Below are positions 4,836 through 7,099 of a stretch of 7,099 bases of DNA, in pieces (position 1 is the stretch's first letter; each line of letters begins with the position of its first letter). The notes under the pieces were generated by a model. That model made no database searches. It saw only the letters and a program-made list of their open reading frames with translations, and was not told the DNA's origin. This DNA is from Planctomycetaceae bacterium (GTDB lineage Bacteria; Planctomycetota; Planctomycetia; Pirellulales; Thermoguttaceae). The position numbers and the translations under genes were made by a program. Location: the NCBI GenBank assembly GCA_031287585.1, contig JAITST010000039.1, forward strand, positions 1-7,099, read 5' to 3'.

Positions 4836-5981
4836 ATGCAAGATTTAACATTAGAAGAACTTACTCGTTACTCGCGTCACTTAATCCTTCCTGAGGTTGG
4901 GCTTGAGGGGCAGCGGCGATTGAAAAATGGACGGGTGCTGGTAGTTGGAACTGGCGGACTTGGTTCGCCGGTTGCACTTTATCTCGCTGCGGCAGGCGTT
5001 GGTACGCTTGGTATCGTTGACTTTGACATTGTTGACGAAACAAACTTGCAGCGTCAAATCATTCACGGTACTAACGACCTCTTGCGTCCGAAAATCGCGT
5101 CCGCGCGTGACCGTATCAGCGACATCAACCCACATATTAAGATTGTGTCGTTTGAAACGAAAATCGACTCGGGTAATGCGATAAAAATCATCAAAGATTT
5201 CGACGTAGTAGTTGACGGCACGGACAACTTCGCAACACGTTACCTGCTCAACGACGCATGTGTGTTGCTCGACAAACCAAACGTGTATGGTTCTGTGTTC
5301 CGTTTTGAAGGACAAGCGAGCGTGTTCCACTCCAACGGCGGACCGTGTTTGCGCTGCTTGTATCCGTCACCGCCGCCCGCTGGTCTTGTGCCAACTTGTT
5401 CCGAAGGCGGCGTGCTAGGCGTGTTACCGGGTATAATAGGTTGTATTCAAGCGAACGAAGCTATCAAACTTTTGCTCAACGACGGCGAAACATTATCCGG
5501 TAGATTTTTGGTATTCGACGCGTGGAAAATGAAGTTCCGCGAATTGAAACTGTTCAAAGACCCGCAATGTCCAATCTGCGGTGAACATCCGACGATAACC
5601 GAGTTAATCGACTACGAAGAATTTTGCGGACTAAAACGTCACGATAACGACATACCGGTTGAATCGATAACCGCGACTGACTTGAAGGCAATCATAGACA
5701 ACGAGCCGGAAACGGTACAGATAATCGACATCCGTGAGCCGCACGAAATCGCAATGGGAATGTTACCGCGTTCCAGAGCGATTCCGTTTGGACAGGTAGT
5801 CCGTAGAAAAGAAGAGTTCGACCCGAAATTGTTAAACGTGTTCATTTGCAAACTGGGAGTAAGAAGCGAACTGGCAATCCGCGCGCTGAAACAAGCCGGA
5901 TTCGAGGGCAGAATCGCAAATCTAAAAGACGGAACAAACGCATGGGCGGCAGATGTTGACCATTCGGTAGTTACATATTGA
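4836..5981 (+). CDS. moeB: E1-like adenylyltransferase/sulfurtransferase (MoeB domain plus rhodanese)
   Basis: The enzyme adenylates the carrier C-terminus and transfers sulfur to it as a thiocarboxylate. Numbered from the ATG at 4836 it has 381 residues, close to MoeZ (about 390). The E1 half shows GTGGLGS (38-44) for ATP, and Arg14, Arg73, Lys86 and Asp130 at the positions that bind ATP and magnesium in E. coli MoeB. Zinc ligands are CLRC (171-174) and CPIC (245-248). The loop TCSEGGVLG holds Cys188, the counterpart of the conserved MoeB cysteine. The rhodanese half (about 277-381) has IIDIREPHEI and an active-site loop CKLGVRS with Cys338 present, so it should carry a persulfide. Together with the preceding genes it can load CysO; it might also serve molybdopterin or thiamine carriers. 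I preferred 4836 to the ATG at 4680 because MQDLTLEELTRYSRHLILPE is the normal family start; the longer form remains possible. Confidence 0.92.
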   Translation: MQDLTLEELTRYSRHLILPEVGLEGQRRLKNGRVLVVGTGGLGSPVALYLAAAGVGTLGIVDFDIVDETNLQRQIIHGTNDLLRPKIASARDRISDINPHIKIVSFETKIDSGNAIKIIKDFDVVVDGTDNFATRYLLNDACVLLDKPNVYGSVFRFEGQASVFHSNGGPCLRCLYPSPPPAGLVPTCSEGGVLGVLPGIIGCIQANEAIKLLLNDGETLSGRFLVFDAWKMKFRELKLFKDPQCPICGEHPTITELIDYEEFCGLKRHDNDIPVESITATDLKAIIDNEPETVQIIDIREPHEIAMGMLPRSRAIPFGQVVRRKEEFDPKLLNVFICKLGVRSELAIRALKQAGFEGRIANLKDGTNAWAADVDHSVVTY

Positions 5982-6017
5982 GAAGATGAGTTTGTTTATC
6001 TTGGATTCCGTTTCCAA

Positions 6018-6674
6018 TCAAACTTTTTTCTCTTTCCTGAATGAGTGTTTATCAAAGCCGTGAATTTCGGCTTTGATTTTATCGGAAATCGGAGGTTCTT
6101 CAATGACAGGTTGTGTCAGATAAGAGCCGACGTACATCTCCAATTCCTGAAACGCCTGTATCGGCGGTAGAACTTTTTGGAAATTGTATTGATTCAGTCG
6201 TTCGTTAATGAAAACTTTTTCCGCTCCAAACTGAAAAACGAAAATTGCTGTTTTGAACTGCTCAAATAGGGACAATAATTCGTTACAATTCTGTTCAATA
6301 ATCTCATTAAAAATTTCTCTCATTCGGGACAGCATTCGGTTTCTATTCTTTTCACTTTTTTGTGACCAACTCCACCAAAAGTCATCGTGTGCTTCTAGTG
6401 TCTGAAGAAAGAAATCATCTGTCAAGTTTTTTAGATCAAAGTCATAATCGACATTAGTCGAATCGCCGGAATATTTGATTGAAGGATATATTTTTCCAGC
6501 AAATCCGACAAAAAATATCCGACACCCCGTAATCCACCGCCGCATAGGAGACAGTTTATGCGAAAATTTTTCGATATTTTCCTCGCGTCGGAATCTCATA
6601 TACGGCAACTTCGGGTCAATTCCGTTTTGCATTCCGACATCATAATAATCGTGAAAATCGCTGATAATTCGCAT
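6018..6674 (-). CDS. Uncharacterised protein (218 residues) with MRIISDFHDYYD N-terminus
   Basis: Function unknown. I recall a scattered family of bacterial and phage hypothetical proteins that begin with K/R-IISDFHDYYD and end with a GFDKxSFRK tail; both are present here (residues 1-12 and GFDKHSFRK near the C-terminus). Between them are an acidic, aromatic stretch NVDYDFDLKNL, a Trp-rich piece DDFWWSWSQ, and a long charged helix (about 105-140). There are no recognisable catalytic motifs, signal peptide or membrane helix. The gene lies 36 bp downstream of the broken KilA-N-like gene on the same strand, which suggests one acquired block. Its last codons overlap the probable terminator of the moeB transcript. 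The sequence before the ATG is AT-rich (TATATAATG) with no Shine-Dalgarno sequence. The start is chosen because the conserved N-terminus begins there. Confidence 0.75.
   Translation of the reverse strand: MRIISDFHDYYDVGMQNGIDPKLPYMRFRREENIEKFSHKLSPMRRWITGCRIFFVGFAGKIYPSIKYSGDSTNVDYDFDLKNLTDDFFLQTLEAHDDFWWSWSQKSEKNRNRMLSRMREIFNEIIEQNCNELLSLFEQFKTAIFVFQFGAEKVFINERLNQYNFQKVLPPIQAFQELEMYVGSYLTQPVIEEPPISDKIKAEIHGFDKHSFRKEKKV
6051..6081 (+). terminator. Probable intrinsic terminator of the moeB transcript
   Basis: ATCAAAGCCG (6051-6060), a seven-base loop, then the exact inverse CGGCTTTGAT (6068-6077), followed by TTTA. It lies about 70 bases after the moeB stop and works only rightward, as no T-run follows on the other strand. 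The same bases encode part of the C-terminus of the convergent 218-residue gene (KIKAEIHGFD). Confidence 0.55.
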
Positions 6675-6710
6675 TATATAATAATCATTATCTATGGCAT
6701 ACGGGAAACA

Positions 6711-7099
6711 TTATTTCAATCGTTTGGCTTGACTTAGGTTTCCCAACAGTGATTTCATTTGGGTTATCGCAACGCCGTTGAGTTGAGTGAGGCGGTCTTG
6801 CTGTGAAAGTCCTTGACGAATTAAAAGAGCGTTAATGCTTTCCATATTCGACAACACGACCAACTGTTCCAGCGTTGCAACGTCGCGGACATTACCCTTA
6901 CTTGCCGGATTTTCGTTGCGTCACTGTGCCGCAGTTTTACCGAACAAAGCAACGTTTAACAAATCGGCTTCTGAAGCATAAATCGTCGTTGCCTGCGTTT
7001 TAGTAATAACTTTTGGAATCAGTTGCTCTTTGATAGCGTCGGTATGAATCCGGTAATTGATTTTCGACAATGTTCGCTGCAAATTCCATTCTGCCGAAA
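6711..7099 (-). pseudogene. KilA-N-type phage-related protein, C-terminal part with in-frame TGA
   Basis: Read on the minus strand from 7097 down to the TAA at 6711-6713, one frame gives 127 residues interrupted by a single TGA at 6921-6923. The part before it contains LQRTLSKINYRIHTDAIKE and LIPKVITKTQATTIYASEAD, then LLNVALFGKTAAQ. After it comes RNENPASKGNVRDVATLEQL, then VVLSNMESINALLIRQGLSQ. From memory this is the conserved C-terminal region of bacterial KilA-N domain proteins, where the run reads FGKTAKQWRDENP: the TGA stands exactly where relatives have Trp (TGG). The DNA-binding KilA-N domain itself would lie right of the window. Such proteins occur in phages and prophage-like islands and their role is poorly known. 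The intact sense after the stop points to a recent nonsense change or a sequencing error; TGA is a normal stop elsewhere in the window. Confidence 0.78.

Noticed and set aside
4881..5330. 149-codon minus-strand frame opposite moeB
   Set aside because: It lies entirely under the E1 domain, whose motifs are complete on the plus strand.
5983..6002. Hairpin AAGATGAG/TTTATCTT just after moeB as terminator
   Set aside because: Short stem with two G-U pairs and no T-run on either side; the hairpin at 6051-6077 is much better.
6711..7099. Alternative genetic code with TGA read as Trp
   Set aside because: cysM, moeB, the kinase and the 218-residue gene all end at TGA at their family-typical ends, and their Trp residues use TGG.

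Overview
The window is a piece of a bacterial chromosome of moderate GC, most likely from the phylum Planctomycetota. The argument rests on recall of families, not on a search. The soluble HEFNN-type histidine kinase and the 80-residue protein with a GLPLWHPEDR core look like proteins I associate with that phylum. Wide gaps (about 100-160 bp) inside a functionally coherent gene set and mostly weak or absent Shine-Dalgarno sequences fit too. TGA is used as an ordinary stop here (cysM, the kinase, moeB, the 218-residue gene).

Layout. Positions 1-749 hold two transposase remnants: the 3' end of an IS5-type transposase (+) that runs into the 5' part of an IS630-type transposase (-), which has lost its catalytic half. 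Positions 823-1605 (-) encode a soluble NtrB-like histidine kinase. A 525-bp gap (1606-2130) carries good sigma70-like promoters facing right and several stable hairpins, and leads to an 80-residue conserved small protein (2131-2373). A clear intrinsic terminator follows at 2475-2517, and then a roughly 360-bp AT-rich region with a perfect dyad and partial repeats in front of cysM.

Positions 2881-5981 (+) are the core of the window: cysM, mec (JAMM peptidase), cysO (ThiS/MoaD-fold sulfur carrier) and a MoeB/MoeZ-type E1-like enzyme fused to a rhodanese. Together these encode the protein-thiocarboxylate route to cysteine known from Mycobacterium tuberculosis. MoeB/Z adenylates the CysO C-terminus and loads sulfur, CysM makes a CysO-cysteine adduct from an activated serine (probably O-phosphoserine), and Mec releases cysteine. 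The carrier here ends in Gly-Gly-Arg rather than Gly-Gly, so it probably has to be trimmed first, and Mec is the obvious candidate.

Positions 6018-7099 (-) are accessory: an uncharacterised 218-residue gene and, just upstream of it, the C-terminal part of a KilA-N-type phage-related protein broken by one in-frame TGA where relatives carry Trp. The moeB transcript appears to end at a hairpin lying inside the 3' end of the convergent 218-residue gene. I saw no tRNA, rRNA, CRISPR array or replication origin.
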